Counted from the first letter of the stretch, positions 8,401 through 17,280 are shown. The stretch: DNA of 64,000 nt from Gemmatimonadota bacterium (GCA_022571515.1 JACZXQ010000002.1:62001-126000); one strand, 5' to 3'. Notes: a model not told the origin generated them from the letters alone. Program-made: numbers and translations.

Positions 8401-8945
8401 AGCTGAAACTCACTCGCGCGCAACGCCTTCTCCGCCCGTGCGCGCTCGGTGATCTCCTCGCGTAGACGCTCGTTGGCCTTCTCCAGCTCCCTCGTGCGTG
8501 CGACGACCAGGTCGTCGAGTTCCTCGGTGTGCCGCCGTATCTGCTCTCTGAGCCTGTGAAGCTCGAGCGCCTTCTCGATCACCGGAGGCAGCAACTCCAC
8601 GTAGGTCCGTGCGGTATCCTTCACGAGGAAATCGTAGGCACCCCCCTTCATGGCCTCGATCGCTATGGAAACGTCCTCCTGGCCGGTGATGAAGACGCAC
8701 GGGATGCCTTCCAGCAGGGCCTGCAGCTCGAGTCCGGTACCGTCGGGGAGGCCATGGTCGAGGACCGCCAGATCGGGTGGATGCTCGCGATGGATCTCCA
8801 TGGCCTCGGCGATGGTGCCGGCACACACGAGCTCGTAGGGGAGGGCCTCCTGCGTGAACAGGCGCTCGACCGCCATCCGATCGGTCGGATCGTCCTCGAC
8901 CAGGAGGATTCTCGGTTCTCGCTTCTCTGGGCTATCCGTCGCCAC
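5397..8945 (-). CDS. Multi-PAS phytochrome-like histidine kinase with N-terminal receiver
   Basis: A large soluble kinase of 1182 residues starting at GTG 8945. Order: receiver (about 12-130, Asp in LAVLDHGLPDGTG), coiled coil (135-176), six PAS domains (about 177-920), HisKA with AYSVSHDLKAPLRAI near 960-980, and HATPase (about 1065-1175) with RDNGAGFDME and the GTGVGLATV box. The kinase core is of the Cph1 type, which matches the Rcp1-type regulator overlapping its stop. PAS1 and PAS3 are near-identical copies. No GAF or PHY chromophore domain is visible, so light sensing is not implied. The start GTG shares its first G with the TAG of the broken regulator upstream. Confidence 0.93.
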   Translation of the reverse strand: MATDSPEKREPRILLVEDDPTDRMAVERLFTQEALPYELVCAGTIAEAMEIHREHPPDLAVLDHGLPDGTGLELQALLEGIPCVFITGQEDVSIAIEAMKGGAYDFLVKDTARTYVELLPPVIEKALELHRLREQIRRHTEELDDLVVARTRELEKANERLREEITERARAEKALRASEFQLAESQRVAGLGSYSLDIPSGTWSSSSVLDEVFGIGVEYPRDPQGWLEIVHPDDRSMMHDYFATNVLANHERFDKTYRIKRVKDGAERWVHGLGEMGFDTDGNPVRMLGTIQDITDRKQVEDALRESEARARALLATVPDMMFQIRRDGTYLEYMPGRGMEPFASPEDFLDKTISDVMPADLAERMMQDVGRALETGDVVEHEYELPMGDDLRSYEYRLASCGEDEVFALVRDITERKRAEEALHRSEAQLAESQRVAGLGSYSLEIPSGTWSSSSVLDEVFGIGVEYPRDLQGWLEMVHPDDRSMMQDYFATNVLADHERFDKAYRINRVEDGAERWVHGLGELGFDTDGNPVRMVGTIQDITERKRAEREILAVRDRLQLSIDRMPVGYIRWDTNGKVTHWNPAAERIFGFTSEEAIGRTLLELVVPEEVRPAVAEVLDRLVAGEEASYTEPGNNLRKDGSVISCQWFNTPLIEATGEVSGVLSMVLDVTERQLAEEALREANTIINLSPAVAFLWKNQEGWPVQYVSRNVKELFGYTAQEFMAGDVSYTSVIHADDLETVREQDRTYFEEKSRDEFSQEYRIVTKDGQVRWIDDRTRMRRNEEGEVTHYQGVVLDITDRKRAEEELRRNEVIVASSSDMLALLDKDYTYLAANSAYLKAFGMTRDQLVGSTVSEVFGEECFKGVIRPHADRCLGGERVHFQEWFDFPVSGRVYMDVSYYPYVGADNEVRGFVVDARDITELEAARTKLREMNVALEHLVEARTEQLVAANEELEAFAYSVSHDLKAPLRAIDGYSAMLEEEHGSSLAEDGQRLLGVVRSSAQQMARLIDDLLAFSRIGRVEMVISDVDMRELAQAVFSDLLNVSKLEGDRTVDFSLGELPTVRADLALMRQVWANLLDNALKFTGGREVARIEVDCQEEPDHWVFRVRDNGAGFDMEYVDKLFGVFQRLHYQEEFPGTGVGLATVQRIVRRHGGEVWAEGEVDAGATVFFRLRRTSEVT
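7301..7668 (-). repeat. Internal PAS duplication, second copy
   Basis: Encodes residues about 427-549 of the PAS-rich kinase. Nearly identical in DNA and protein to 8051-8418, including the motif GLGSYSLEIPSGTWSSSS and the DDRSMM stretch. The two copies are separated by one unrelated PAS domain. Confidence 0.92.
8051..8418 (-). repeat. Internal PAS duplication, first copy
   Basis: Encodes residues about 177-299. Roughly nine in ten residues match the second copy by hand comparison. The high DNA identity points to recent duplication or gene conversion rather than ancient divergence. Confidence 0.92.
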
Positions 8946-9204
8946 TAGGGTAGCTCGCTCAGGGTCCAGTAGCGATCGAAGGTAGCGATCGCTTCCACGA
9001 GCTTCTCGAACGTGACCGGCTTGACGATGTACGACGCCGCTCCGTCCCGATAGCTGTTGAGTATGTCGATTTCGTCACTCGACGACGTGAAGATCACGAC
9101 GGGATTACGCAGAGGTCGGCATCGTCCTTCAGCTCCCGCAGACACTCCGACCCGCTCATGCGGGGCATCTTCAGGTCCATCAGGATCACGTCGGTTTTTC
9201 TCAT
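8945..9204 (-). pseudogene. Broken Rcp1-type response regulator
   Basis: The C-terminal two thirds of a receiver are recognisable but split between frames. From ATG 9204 one frame reads MRKTDVILMDLKMPRMSG, with the phosphoacceptor Asp, and ends at a stop near 9104. The continuation, VVIFTSSSDEIDILNSY and then SYIVKPVTFEKLVEAI, is in another frame and ends at 8945. One missing base between ATCCC and GTCGTG explains the break. The first 50 or so residues with the acidic pocket are also missing. Its ATG overlaps the stop of the kinase remnant upstream, so this was once a kinase-regulator pair. Confidence 0.85.
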
Positions 9205-9600
9205 CTCGAGTTCCCCTCTTTCTTGGGCCAGGTGAAGTGGAACGTCGAACCCGCACCGGGCACACCGTCGGACTGCACCCGGATCGTGCCACCGGCGTTC
9301 TCGACGATCTTCTTGGTCACGGCGAGCCCGACGCCGGTGCTGTCCGCGTCGGGCTGTGCCTGCAGTCTCTCGAAGAGCATGAATATCCTGTCGTGGTGTC
9401 GGGGATCGATCCCGTCGCCGTCGTCGCTCACCGAGAACTCCCACATCTCCCCGGAATCGGTGCACGAGATCTCGACTCTCCCTGTCGGACCCGGGTGGGT
9501 GGGCACCGCCGCGTTTCCGATGAGGTTCTGGAACACCTCCCGGAGGCGTATCTCATCTCCGAACACGACCGGGAGCGAGGTGACGGCCATTGGAAAGATG
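9201..9600 (-). pseudogene. Remnant of a histidine kinase (C-terminal HATPase part)
   Basis: About 130 residues match the ATP-binding end of a phytochrome-type kinase: LPVVFGDEIRLREVFQNLIG, then DDGDGIDPRHHDRIF, DSTGVGLAVTKKIVENAGG and the terminal TFHFTWPKKEG. Upstream of roughly 9600 the frame stays open but the protein no longer resembles a kinase, and no HisKA, PAS or receiver can be found. Some residues in the N box have changed (NLIGNAAV). I read it as the surviving 3' end of a gene whose 5' part was deleted. Confidence 0.8.
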
Positions 9601-9800
9601 AAGAATGGGTAGCAGTCGACCACAGCGCCAGATGCCAGATCGGCCATCGCGTCGCCGAGAGCCCACCAGCGAACGGTCCGGGGGAGGAGAGGCCCATGCT
9701 TGACGACAACTCGCACTGACCGGTCCCGGCCAGAGCACCGGCGATCTCCGTTCTGGCACTTGCTGGGCCGGCTGGGTGGGGATTCCTGGCACCCGTTTGG

Positions 9801-10614
9801 ATGACGGAACAAGCCGGCATTCTGGTCTAGCTCATTGCGCTGGTGCCCGCATTCCTCCTCACAGCCTCCAACGGCCCCGAGGCCATCGAAAAAGCGGAGG
9901 AGGTCGCTCCCGACGTCATCCTTCTCGACGTGATGATGCCCGGCGTAGAATGGCTTCGAGGTGTACCGGCGCCTCCGCGCCACCCCCGGCTTGTCTGACA
10001 TACCGGTGGTGATGATCACGGTGTTGGACGACTCCGACTCGAAGATCAGGGGGGTCGAGTCGGGAGCAGACGAGTTCCTGTCGAGACCCTGCGATCCGAA
10101 TGAGTTACGTGCACGGGTCCGCACCGTCACCCAGCTCAATTGTCACCGGTTGATCCTTGCGGAGCGATCCCGAGTCGAGGCGCTGATGCACCTCTCGCCT
10201 GACGGGATCATGGTGATCGCGATACCGGCCAGATCGAGACCGTGTTCCGCCGAACGAATGGGGACACATTCGTGGCGGATATCTCTGCCGGGCCGTTTCC
10301 CTGGGACGACGTTCCGACCGTCCTCAGATCTGTGTGACGTGGAGCCGATGTTGAAGCGGGTCGTTGGCAACAAGGTCGGCCTCGAGATGGACTATCCGGA
10401 CCGCGAGCTGATGGTTTTGATGGACCAGGAGACTTTGGATCGAATCTTCGAGCCGTTCTTCACCACCAAGGGCGAAGGAAACGGTACGGGCCTCGGCCTG
10501 GCGGTGATCCATGGGATCGTGGCACGGTACGAAGGCGCTGTGACCGTGGACAGCCAACCCGAGGAGGGTACGACCTTCCGGGTTTACCTACCGGAGGTCC
10601 TAGCGACCACTTAG
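9801..10614 (+). pseudogene. Degraded receiver-PAS-histidine kinase gene
   Basis: The ATG at 9801 starts MTEQAGILV and hits TAG after nine codons. Receiver sequence resumes at LLTASNGPEAIEKA and DVILLDVMMPG. An extra base near 9946 then shifts the frame; [20 protein letters not shown] continues in the new frame to a PAS start ([11 protein letters not shown]). A further shift near 10220 moves PAS-like sequence ([15 protein letters not shown]) out of frame, HisKA is missing, and the gene ends with [18 protein letters not shown] and [13 protein letters not shown] of an HATPase. At least two frameshifts, one stop and internal deletions make it non-functional as a kinase. The last 217-codon open frame (9961-10614) might still be translated. 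Confidence 0.85.
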
Positions 10615-10800
10615 GATGCTGTAGCGGCCGCCCTCGATATGGAACGCCTGATCCGCGATCATCGCATGGTTCACCGGCTCCTCAGCTGGAGTCCTGGGCC
10701 GGAGCCACCATTGAAATGCTTTACGAACTGATCAGCACTACGATGCCCGAAGGGCGGCCCGGTTCCCTCAAGTCTCGTCGCCGTGGCTCGGGGAGCCAGG

Positions 10801-12885
10801 ATGGATAGAGCGCACTGGCTGCTTGCGGTAGCGGAGCGCGCCGGTCTCCGGTGTGCCGGAGAAGACGTGATCGAACCGGGCATACCTGTGGTCGACGCGT
10901 GGGCCCGCATGGAGGAACGGTGCGGGGTGTCCGAGGACGATCTCGCCCGGTATATCGCGACACATTTTCGCCTCGCCGTCGCCGATCTCGATAGCGGGGC
11001 GCCCCAGGCGCTCAAGCTCGTGCCCGAACGCGTCGCGCGTCGCTACCACGTGTTCCCGATCCGCGAAGATGACCGACAGCTCGTGGTGGCGACGAGCGAT
11101 CCTACGAACATCGAGATCGAGCAGGCGCTCGGGTTCGCCTCCGGCAGAACACCGCAGTTCGAGGTCGCGGGCCCGAGCGCGATCGCAGAAGCGATCGGCC
11201 GCAAGTACTCGTCCGCCCGTGCGGTGGAGAGCCTGCTGGGCATCCTGGAAAAGGCAGCGGGCAGCGGGCTCAGCGTGGTGGAGGAGGCTGAAGCCGAAGC
11301 GCTAGCCGTGCATGAAATCGAAGCCGGGCCGGTGGTCAAGCTCACGAACCTCATCCTCCAAGAGGCCATCGAGCAAGGTGCCAGCGACGTGCATGTCGAG
11401 CCGGGCCGCAGCGGCGGCGCGGTGCGGTTCCGAGTGGACGGTGTGCTCCGACAGTTCATGCCGATGTCTATGACCGCACTGAACCGCGTCGTCTCGCGCA
11501 TCAAGATTCTCGGCAAGATCGATATCGCCGATCGTGTGCGGCCGCAGGACGGACGGGCCCGGATCCGCCTGCACGACCACGCGTACGACCTCCGCATCTC
11601 CACCGTGCCGACGCGGGATTCGGAGAAGGCGGTGATTCGGATTCTGGATCCCGACGGTGCCCGTGGACTGGACCAGATCGGGCTCCCCGATAGGGAACTC
11701 AAGCGGTTGCGGCGCTTGCTCTCCCACCGCGACGGGATCGTCGTCGTTACCGGTCCCACTGGTTCGGGGAAGACGACCACGCTCTACGGGGCCCTGGCGG
11801 AATTGGCGACCGGGGAAGTGAACATCATGACGGTCGAAGATCCGGTGGAGTACGAGCTGCCGGGGATCACGCAGATTCAGGTCGAGCCACGTCGGGGCGT
11901 GACGTTCGCCTCCGCACTCAAGGCGATCCTGCGGCAGGATCCGGACGTCATCCTGGTGGGTGAGATTCGGGATCTTCAGACGGCGGACGTGGCGCTTCAG
12001 GCGAGCCTCACGGGGCACCTGGTACTGGCAACGCTCCACACCAATGACGCGGTTGGCGCCGTTACCCGGTTGCACGACCTCGGGCTCGACCGGGCCGCCG
12101 TCTCCGAATCGTTGCGCGGTGTCGTCGCACAGCGGCTGGCACGGCGCCTGTGCACCCATTGCGCACGCCCGGTGGACCGCGCCGAACTGCCCGAGCAGGA
12201 GGCGCGGCTCGCGGCCCAGTACGGCGTGGAGCCGATCATGCAGGCCGCGGGGTGCGACCGTTGTGGGGGAACCGGGTATCGTGGCCGCTATGCGCTCATG
12301 GAGATCGCGACCGTAACGGCGAATCTCGCTGAGCAGATCGCCAAAGGAGCAAGCTTCCGCGAACTCACAAAGGCCGCCGTCGCCGGCGGCATGCGTCCCA
12401 TGCGGGAAGCCGCTCTCGAGCGGGTCCGTGATGGCACCACCACCCTGACCGAGATCGATCGTGTGTTTGGCGAGTCGGTCGAGGAAGTTGCCGAAGGTGA
12501 GGCTGCCACACCGCACGTCCTGCTGGTTGATGACGATCCGGTGACCCGGGCGTTAGCGCGAAAGTTGCTGGAGAGCAACGACCTTCGCGTCTCCGAGGTG
12601 GGCGACGGAGCCGCTGCAATGGAGCGTTTGGGCGAGCGCCAGCAATACGACCTCTTGGTGCTCGATCTCGCCATGCCGAAGCTCGGTGGACGTGAGGTGC
12701 TACGGCGCGTGCGCAACTCGGTGGCGACCGCCGGGCTGCCGGTGGTGATTCTCACCGGGTCGCAACAGCACGAGGCGGAAGCTCAGCTGATGGAGGAAGG
12801 CGCGGACGACTACATCCGCAAACCAATCGATCCGCCGCGTTTCATCGCCCGCATCAAGGCGGCGCTGAGGCGTGTGGGAAGCTAG
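10801..12885 (+). CDS. PilB/GspE-type secretion ATPase fused to a C-terminal receiver
   Basis: A 694-residue protein. After an MshEN-type N-domain (about 30-140) comes the GspE core: ASDVHVEPG, Walker A GPTGSGKTTT near 322, TVEDPVEYELPGITQIQVEP (Asp box), Walker B DVILVGEIRD, and a zinc-binding pair CTHC with CDRC. A receiver fills about 572-690, with LLVDDDP, phospho-Asp in LVLDLAMPKLGG and Lys in YIRKPIDPP. Family members power type IV pilus extension or type II secretion. The fusion suggests motor activity controlled directly by phosphotransfer. The ATG at 10801 is preceded by GGGGAG; a GTG at 10783 is in frame but has no such site. No other pilus genes are next to it. Confidence 0.93.
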   Translation: MDRAHWLLAVAERAGLRCAGEDVIEPGIPVVDAWARMEERCGVSEDDLARYIATHFRLAVADLDSGAPQALKLVPERVARRYHVFPIREDDRQLVVATSDPTNIEIEQALGFASGRTPQFEVAGPSAIAEAIGRKYSSARAVESLLGILEKAAGSGLSVVEEAEAEALAVHEIEAGPVVKLTNLILQEAIEQGASDVHVEPGRSGGAVRFRVDGVLRQFMPMSMTALNRVVSRIKILGKIDIADRVRPQDGRARIRLHDHAYDLRISTVPTRDSEKAVIRILDPDGARGLDQIGLPDRELKRLRRLLSHRDGIVVVTGPTGSGKTTTLYGALAELATGEVNIMTVEDPVEYELPGITQIQVEPRRGVTFASALKAILRQDPDVILVGEIRDLQTADVALQASLTGHLVLATLHTNDAVGAVTRLHDLGLDRAAVSESLRGVVAQRLARRLCTHCARPVDRAELPEQEARLAAQYGVEPIMQAAGCDRCGGTGYRGRYALMEIATVTANLAEQIAKGASFRELTKAAVAGGMRPMREAALERVRDGTTTLTEIDRVFGESVEEVAEGEAATPHVLLVDDDPVTRALARKLLESNDLRVSEVGDGAAAMERLGERQQYDLLVLDLAMPKLGGREVLRRVRNSVATAGLPVVILTGSQQHEAEAQLMEEGADDYIRKPIDPPRFIARIKAALRRVGS

Positions 12886-12935
12886 GGGATTGAGCTAACG
12901 GGGACTCGAAGCCACGTGCCACACAGGGAGCTGAA

Positions 12936-15695
12936 ATGTCGATCGTGAACCGTGTGCTCGCCAGCTTCGTGCTGGCGCTCGTCCTGCTCGGCGTCATCGG
13001 GATTATGTCGTTCCGGACCACGAACCAACTGCTTGAAAACGAGAAGTGGGAGCAACACACCCACGAAGTCCTGACGGAGCTCGCCCGGGTGCTGTCCATA
13101 GCGACGGACCTCGAGACGGGCCAGCGCGGCTACCTGATTACGGGCGCGGAGCAGTACCTGGAACCCTACATCGCGGCGCTCAGCGCGCTCGACAGTGTCA
13201 TGGCTTCGGTGAGGGCGCTGACGTCCGACAACCCCGACCAACAGGAGCGGCTGGACAGCCTCGCACCGCTGCTAACGGCGAAGCGAGCCGAGCTCAGGGA
13301 GACCATCGAGCTCCGCAGGACCATTGGGTTTGATGCGGCGCTTGAACTCGTACTGATGGACACCGGCAAGGAGATCATGGACCGGGTGCGTGCGGTGATC
13401 GCTGAGATGGAGGCCGAGGAGCGGCGTCTGCTCTTGGAACGGCAAACCGCGTCGGAGACGAGCACCCACCTGATGGAAGGAGTGATCCTCTGGGGTTTCG
13501 GGATCGGCGTACTTGTGTTCGGGGTCCTTGGCATCTCGCTGAATAGGTCGGTCCGTCGGTCCATGGTGGTGCTGACGACCGGTGTCGAGAGAATCGGGCC
13601 GGGGGGGGAGCTCGACTGGAGGATCGCCCTCGATACCAGGGACGAGATGGGACAGTTGGCTTCGTCGATCAACGTGATGGCGGCGGCCCTCGAGAAGGCG
13701 GTGCGCGACCTGGAGGCTCAGGCGGAGGATCTGGTCCAGGCTCGCGATGCAGCCGAGACGGCTGCACGGCTCAAAGACGAGTTCCTGGCCACGATGAGTC
13801 ACGAGATCCGCACCCCGATGAACGGCGTCCTGGGCATGCTGCAACTGCTGGTGGACACCGATCTCACGCCCGAGCAGCGGCGCTTCGTGGACGTTGCCGA
13901 AAGCTCGGCGGGGGCATTGCTCGAGGTGATCGACGCCGTCCTCGATTTCTCGAAGATCGAGGCCGGCCAGGTCGTGCTGGAGGATATCGCGTTTGACTTG
14001 CCCGGTGTCGTGGACTCGGTTGTTCGGCTCCTGGCGGTGCGCGCAGCCGAACAAGATGTCGAACTAGTGTGCGACATGCGCACGGATGTGCCGCATCGCC
14101 TGCGGGGAGATCCCGGCCGGTTGCGCCGGGTGCTGACCAACCTGGTCGGGAATGCACTGAAGTTCACCGAGCAGGGCGAGGTGGTGGTCACTGTCGCGCT
14201 CGAGAGCAGGAGCGACCACCAGGCGGATCTACGAGTGACGGTGCGGGACACTGGGATCGGCATACCACCCGACAAGCTCGAACATATCTTCGCGGAGTTC
14301 AGGCAGGCCGACAGCTCCACCACCCGCCGGTACGGCGGCTCCGGGCTGGGGCTCGCCATCGCGCAACGCCTGGTTCGCCTGATGGGGGGCGAGATCGAGG
14401 TCACGAGTGAGGTGGGAAAGGGGAGCGAGTTCACGTTCGGAATCGAACTCGGTGTCGAGGCGAGTCCGCTGCCCGCTGTCGCTTCCGGGCAGTTGGGCCG
14501 GCTCCGGGGCGTGCGGGTCCTCGTGGTCGATGACAACGCAACCAACCGCCGCATAGTGCGGGAGATGCTGAGCCGGGAAGGGCTGGATGTGGACGAGGCG
14601 GGGGATACGGACGGGGGCTTGCACGCCATGCATGAGGGCCATGCGGGTGGGCGTCCGTACGAGTTGGTGATCATCGACGCCTACATGCCGGGGCGGAGCG
14701 GGTACGAGTTGGCGCAAGTGATCCGGAGCGAGAGCGCCTTCGCTGATGCGAGGCTGATGATCCTGACGTCGGCGGGGCAGCCGGGAGACGCCGCCCGGTG
14801 CCGGGAGCTGGGCGTGAACGCCTACCTGACCAAACCGGTCTCGCGCACCGAACTGCTCGAGACGCTCGCGACCGTGTTCGGCGTGAGCACCGAGGGCTCT
14901 CCAGTCGGCGGCGAACTCGTCACGCGCCATTCCATCGGAGAGGCACACCGCCCTCTCCGCGTGTTGCTGGCCGAGGACAACGTCGTCAATCAGGAGATTA
15001 CCGCAACGATGTTGCGCAAGCGCGGTCACCAGGTGGAGATCGTGGAGAACGGCCGCTTGGCGGTGGATGCCGTGAAGCGCGATCGGTACGACGTCGTGCT
15101 CATGGACATCGAGATGCCCGAGCTCGACGGCCTCGCTGCCACGGAACAGATCCGGCGGCTGCCGGAAGGACGCGACGTCCCCATCATAGCGCTGACCGCA
15201 CACGTGATGGAGAGTGAGCGGGAGAGGGGTATGGTGGCCGGGATGAACGCGTATCTGACGAAGCCGCTCAAGGCCCATGAGCTGTTCGCCGCCGTGGAGA
15301 ATTGGGGGGGACCCGCGCGGGAAGAGCCGGCGCCCGCATCGGGCGAGGCGGCGCCGGTGGACCTCGGCCATTTCCGGCAGACGATGCGCGAGGCCGGGGT
15401 TGAAGACGACGGTACGGATACCATTATTCGGCTGTTCGTGCGCGACGCGCCCGAGCGCTTGCAAGCGATTGAGCGAGCCGCGGCGGAGCGAGATGCCGAG
15501 GCGATACGTAAGAGCGCCCACGCGTTCAAATCGGCGGCGGCCAGTATTCAGGCCCGCGCGCTGGCGGATCGGCTGGAAGCAATGGAGTCGGCGGCGACGA
15601 GCGGCGCGGTTGATGAAGTGGTCGGCATGATCGGTCAACTGCGTGCAGAGCACGAAGCCGTGCTGGCCTACTTGGAGAGTTCGCTAGGCGGATAG
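12936..15695 (+). CDS. BarA-like hybrid histidine kinase (CHASE3-HAMP-HisKA-HATPase-REC-REC-HPt)
   Basis: A membrane sensor of 919 residues. The first membrane helix is at about 7-29, a periplasmic CHASE3-type helical sensor with [13 protein letters not shown] at about 35-180, and a second helix at about 188-210. HAMP, HisKA ([13 protein letters not shown]), HATPase ([16 protein letters not shown]), two receivers (Asp in [13 protein letters not shown] and [13 protein letters not shown]) and a C-terminal HPt with [12 protein letters not shown] follow. It contains a complete internal phosphorelay. GGGAG precedes the ATG. It lies 50 bases behind the PilB-receiver fusion on the same strand, so its HPt could phosphorylate that receiver; this is inference from position. 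Confidence 0.94.
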   Translation: MSIVNRVLASFVLALVLLGVIGIMSFRTTNQLLENEKWEQHTHEVLTELARVLSIATDLETGQRGYLITGAEQYLEPYIAALSALDSVMASVRALTSDNPDQQERLDSLAPLLTAKRAELRETIELRRTIGFDAALELVLMDTGKEIMDRVRAVIAEMEAEERRLLLERQTASETSTHLMEGVILWGFGIGVLVFGVLGISLNRSVRRSMVVLTTGVERIGPGGELDWRIALDTRDEMGQLASSINVMAAALEKAVRDLEAQAEDLVQARDAAETAARLKDEFLATMSHEIRTPMNGVLGMLQLLVDTDLTPEQRRFVDVAESSAGALLEVIDAVLDFSKIEAGQVVLEDIAFDLPGVVDSVVRLLAVRAAEQDVELVCDMRTDVPHRLRGDPGRLRRVLTNLVGNALKFTEQGEVVVTVALESRSDHQADLRVTVRDTGIGIPPDKLEHIFAEFRQADSSTTRRYGGSGLGLAIAQRLVRLMGGEIEVTSEVGKGSEFTFGIELGVEASPLPAVASGQLGRLRGVRVLVVDDNATNRRIVREMLSREGLDVDEAGDTDGGLHAMHEGHAGGRPYELVIIDAYMPGRSGYELAQVIRSESAFADARLMILTSAGQPGDAARCRELGVNAYLTKPVSRTELLETLATVFGVSTEGSPVGGELVTRHSIGEAHRPLRVLLAEDNVVNQEITATMLRKRGHQVEIVENGRLAVDAVKRDRYDVVLMDIEMPELDGLAATEQIRRLPEGRDVPIIALTAHVMESERERGMVAGMNAYLTKPLKAHELFAAVENWGGPAREEPAPASGEAAPVDLGHFRQTMREAGVEDDGTDTIIRLFVRDAPERLQAIERAAAERDAEAIRKSAHAFKSAAASIQARALADRLEAMESAATSGAVDEVVGMIGQLRAEHEAVLAYLESSLGG

Positions 15696-15724
15696 AAACG
15701 AACGCCGACGCCGCGGAGGGATCA

Positions 15725-15774
15725 CCGAGCCAAGGCCCGGCTCGGCAATCTCAGGTCGAGGACCTGTGGGTCCT
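15725..15774. terminator. Two hairpins between convergent genes
   Basis: CCGAGCC and GGCTCGG pair around a seven-base loop at 15725-15745, and AGGACC and GGTCCT pair around four bases at 15759-15774. They lie between the plus-strand kinase end at 15695 and minus-strand genes ending near 15783. No long T tract follows, so termination strength is uncertain. Confidence 0.45.
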
Positions 15775-15895
15775 TCCCGCGGTCAGCGCCGATTCCTCAC
15801 TGCCTCGACCTTCTCCATTTTCCACAACTCGTCCATCACGCTTTTTGTGTATTCATCGAAGTCGGGGGCCTCGGCCTCCGCACGCTGCTGCTCCG

Positions 15896-16081
15896 CTAGT
15901 TCCTCGGCGGTGACCCGAGCCCGATGAACATCGACCGGCGCTTTCGACTGGCTTTCACCTCGAGAGTGTGATCGGTGATCGAGGCTTCGACGTCCTCTCC
16001 AGAGCGCAGGGGGCGACGTGGCTCCGATGCGTCTCCTTCCCGCCTCGGTCCCCCGGGAAACATTCCCTGAATCTGGCTCAT
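15896..16081 (-). CDS. Small acidic protein, possibly frameshifted
   Basis: The ATG at 16081 has an excellent AAGGAGG site and follows the receiver gene at 16102-16515 by 20 bases, so translation starting here is credible. The frame gives 61 residues (MSQIQGMFPGGPRREGD at the start) and stops at 15896. Immediately downstream, another frame reads on to a TGA at 15783 with protein-like, helical, acidic sequence containing TAEELAEQQRAEAEAP and SVMDELWKMEKVEAV. A one-base slip near the GTGAAAGCC stretch (about 15960) would give one protein of roughly 98 residues. It may be a sequencing error, a mutation or a real short protein. No family is recognised. Confidence 0.5.
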   Translation of the reverse strand: MSQIQGMFPGGPRREGDASEPRRPLRSGEDVEASITDHTLEVKASRKRRSMFIGLGSPPRN

Positions 16082-16101
16082 GGAGCCCTCCTTGAGCTTA
16101 C

Positions 16102-16515
16102 CTACGACCCCCCGTCACGGGTCTTCGTCTCTTCGCCATCTGGTGTATCGTGGCCGAGCGCCTCGTCGACTGCGGCGAGGAGGTCGTCCACTCCGAAGGG
16201 TTTCTCCAACGTGATCACTGCACCGAGCGTGCTGGAAGCCGACAGAACCTTCTCCTTGGCCAAATGCCCTCCGCCGGACATGGTGATGATACGGGCCTCA
16301 GGAAAAGCCTCGTGTAACCGCATCAGAAACTCGATGCCGTCCATGTGCGGCATGTAGATATCACTGATGACCAGGTCAGTGGGATTTCCGGCGTACATAC
16401 GCAAGGCGACCTTGCCATCTTCCGCCTCGACGACTTCATGGCCGGCCGATTCCAGGGATCGGCGCACCGCTTTGCGGGTGCGAGGTTCATCGTCGATCAC
16501 GAGAATTCGAGCCAT
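16102..16515 (-). CDS. Single-domain response regulator
   Basis: A 137-residue CheY-like receiver: ILVIDDEPRTRKAVRRSL at the start, phosphoacceptor Asp in LVISDIYMPHMDG, Ser in place of Thr in IITMSGGG, and Lys in ITLEKPFGVDDL. A charged tail of about 18 residues follows. There is no output domain. It is the upstream gene of a likely two-gene unit with the small protein at 16081. No kinase is adjacent on this strand. Confidence 0.9.
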   Translation of the reverse strand: MARILVIDDEPRTRKAVRRSLESAGHEVVEAEDGKVALRMYAGNPTDLVISDIYMPHMDGIEFLMRLHEAFPEARIITMSGGGHLAKEKVLSASSTLGAVITLEKPFGVDDLLAAVDEALGHDTPDGEETKTRDGGS

Positions 16516-16607
16516 TCATGCCTCCCCTCTCGGTTGAAAGATGGAAGTCGCCCGACCCGCTGCGCAAGTGATTTGCGCCCTGGACTGACTGGTGAGAAGG
16601 GCGGAGA

Positions 16608-17054
16608 TTACGCTTCGGCCGTACGGGAGCGGATGTTTCGACTCCTCACTGTCAGAGCTTTCTGCACGGCATCTCCGAGGAGGTCCATCGACACCGGTTT
16701 CTGCAGGTATTCCACGACGCCTAATCGAAGGGAGTCCGCAGCAGAACGCGTTGTTGGGGCCCCCGTCAGCATGATCACGGCGAGGTCGGGGTCTGACTCG
16801 AGCACCTCACGGACCAACTCTATACCATCGATGTCGGGCATGGCTCGGTCCGAGATGAGAAGGGCCAGTCCCTCGTGAGGGAGCGCATCGAGAACATCCT
16901 GCGGGTGACTGAAGACAGTCACGGGGTATCCCAACTCTTCGAGGATTCGCCCAATGCTCCGCAGAATCGCCGGGTCGTCGTCAACCACGAAGATCGGGCA
17001 GTCCGCTGGAGCCGTGCTGGGGGGTGTCCGTGGATCGGAATCGGGAAACGACAT
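16608..17054 (-). CDS. Single-domain response regulator
   Basis: A 148-residue receiver starting at ATG 17054 (MSFPDSDPRTPPS). A Pro-rich leader of about 18 residues precedes FVVDDDPAILRSIG; the phosphoacceptor is in LLISDRAMPDIDG, Thr in IMLTGAP, and Lys in YLQKPVSMDLL. The last 15 residues are basic (TVRSRNIRSRTAEA). The frame stays open upstream to 17816 but that part is not protein-like and overlaps the sigma-54 activator. No good ribosome site is visible before 17054, so the start is a best guess. Confidence 0.82.
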   Translation of the reverse strand: MSFPDSDPRTPPSTAPADCPIFVVDDDPAILRSIGRILEELGYPVTVFSHPQDVLDALPHEGLALLISDRAMPDIDGIELVREVLESDPDLAVIMLTGAPTTRSAADSLRLGVVEYLQKPVSMDLLGDAVQKALTVRSRNIRSRTAEA

Positions 17055-17280
17055 AGTTATACGAGAGGTGTGCGAGTCGGGTAACTCCGGAAACCGCGAA
17101 TGGCGCTCCGCTGATTCTGTAAACGACGCCTGGGTGGGTTGCGCCGCCAGATCTCCACCCATACGGATGGCCTCGAACCAAGGCCAGTGATCGAGACGGG
17201 AGGCGGGAGCTCCAGCGCATAGATACGACGGATTCCTCATGAGGACGACACGTGCACCTACAGCCGTATCGCTCGCGACT

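Noticed and set aside
5397-8945. Bacteriophytochrome
   Set aside because: The kinase core and partner regulator are of the Cph1/Rcp1 type, but no GAF or PHY domain or bilin-binding Cys is present among the six PAS domains.
10615-10782. Possible small gene before the PilB fusion
   Set aside because: Short frames exist here (for example from ATG 10639) but none has a ribosome site or recognisable sequence; I see only possible debris of the kinase remnant.
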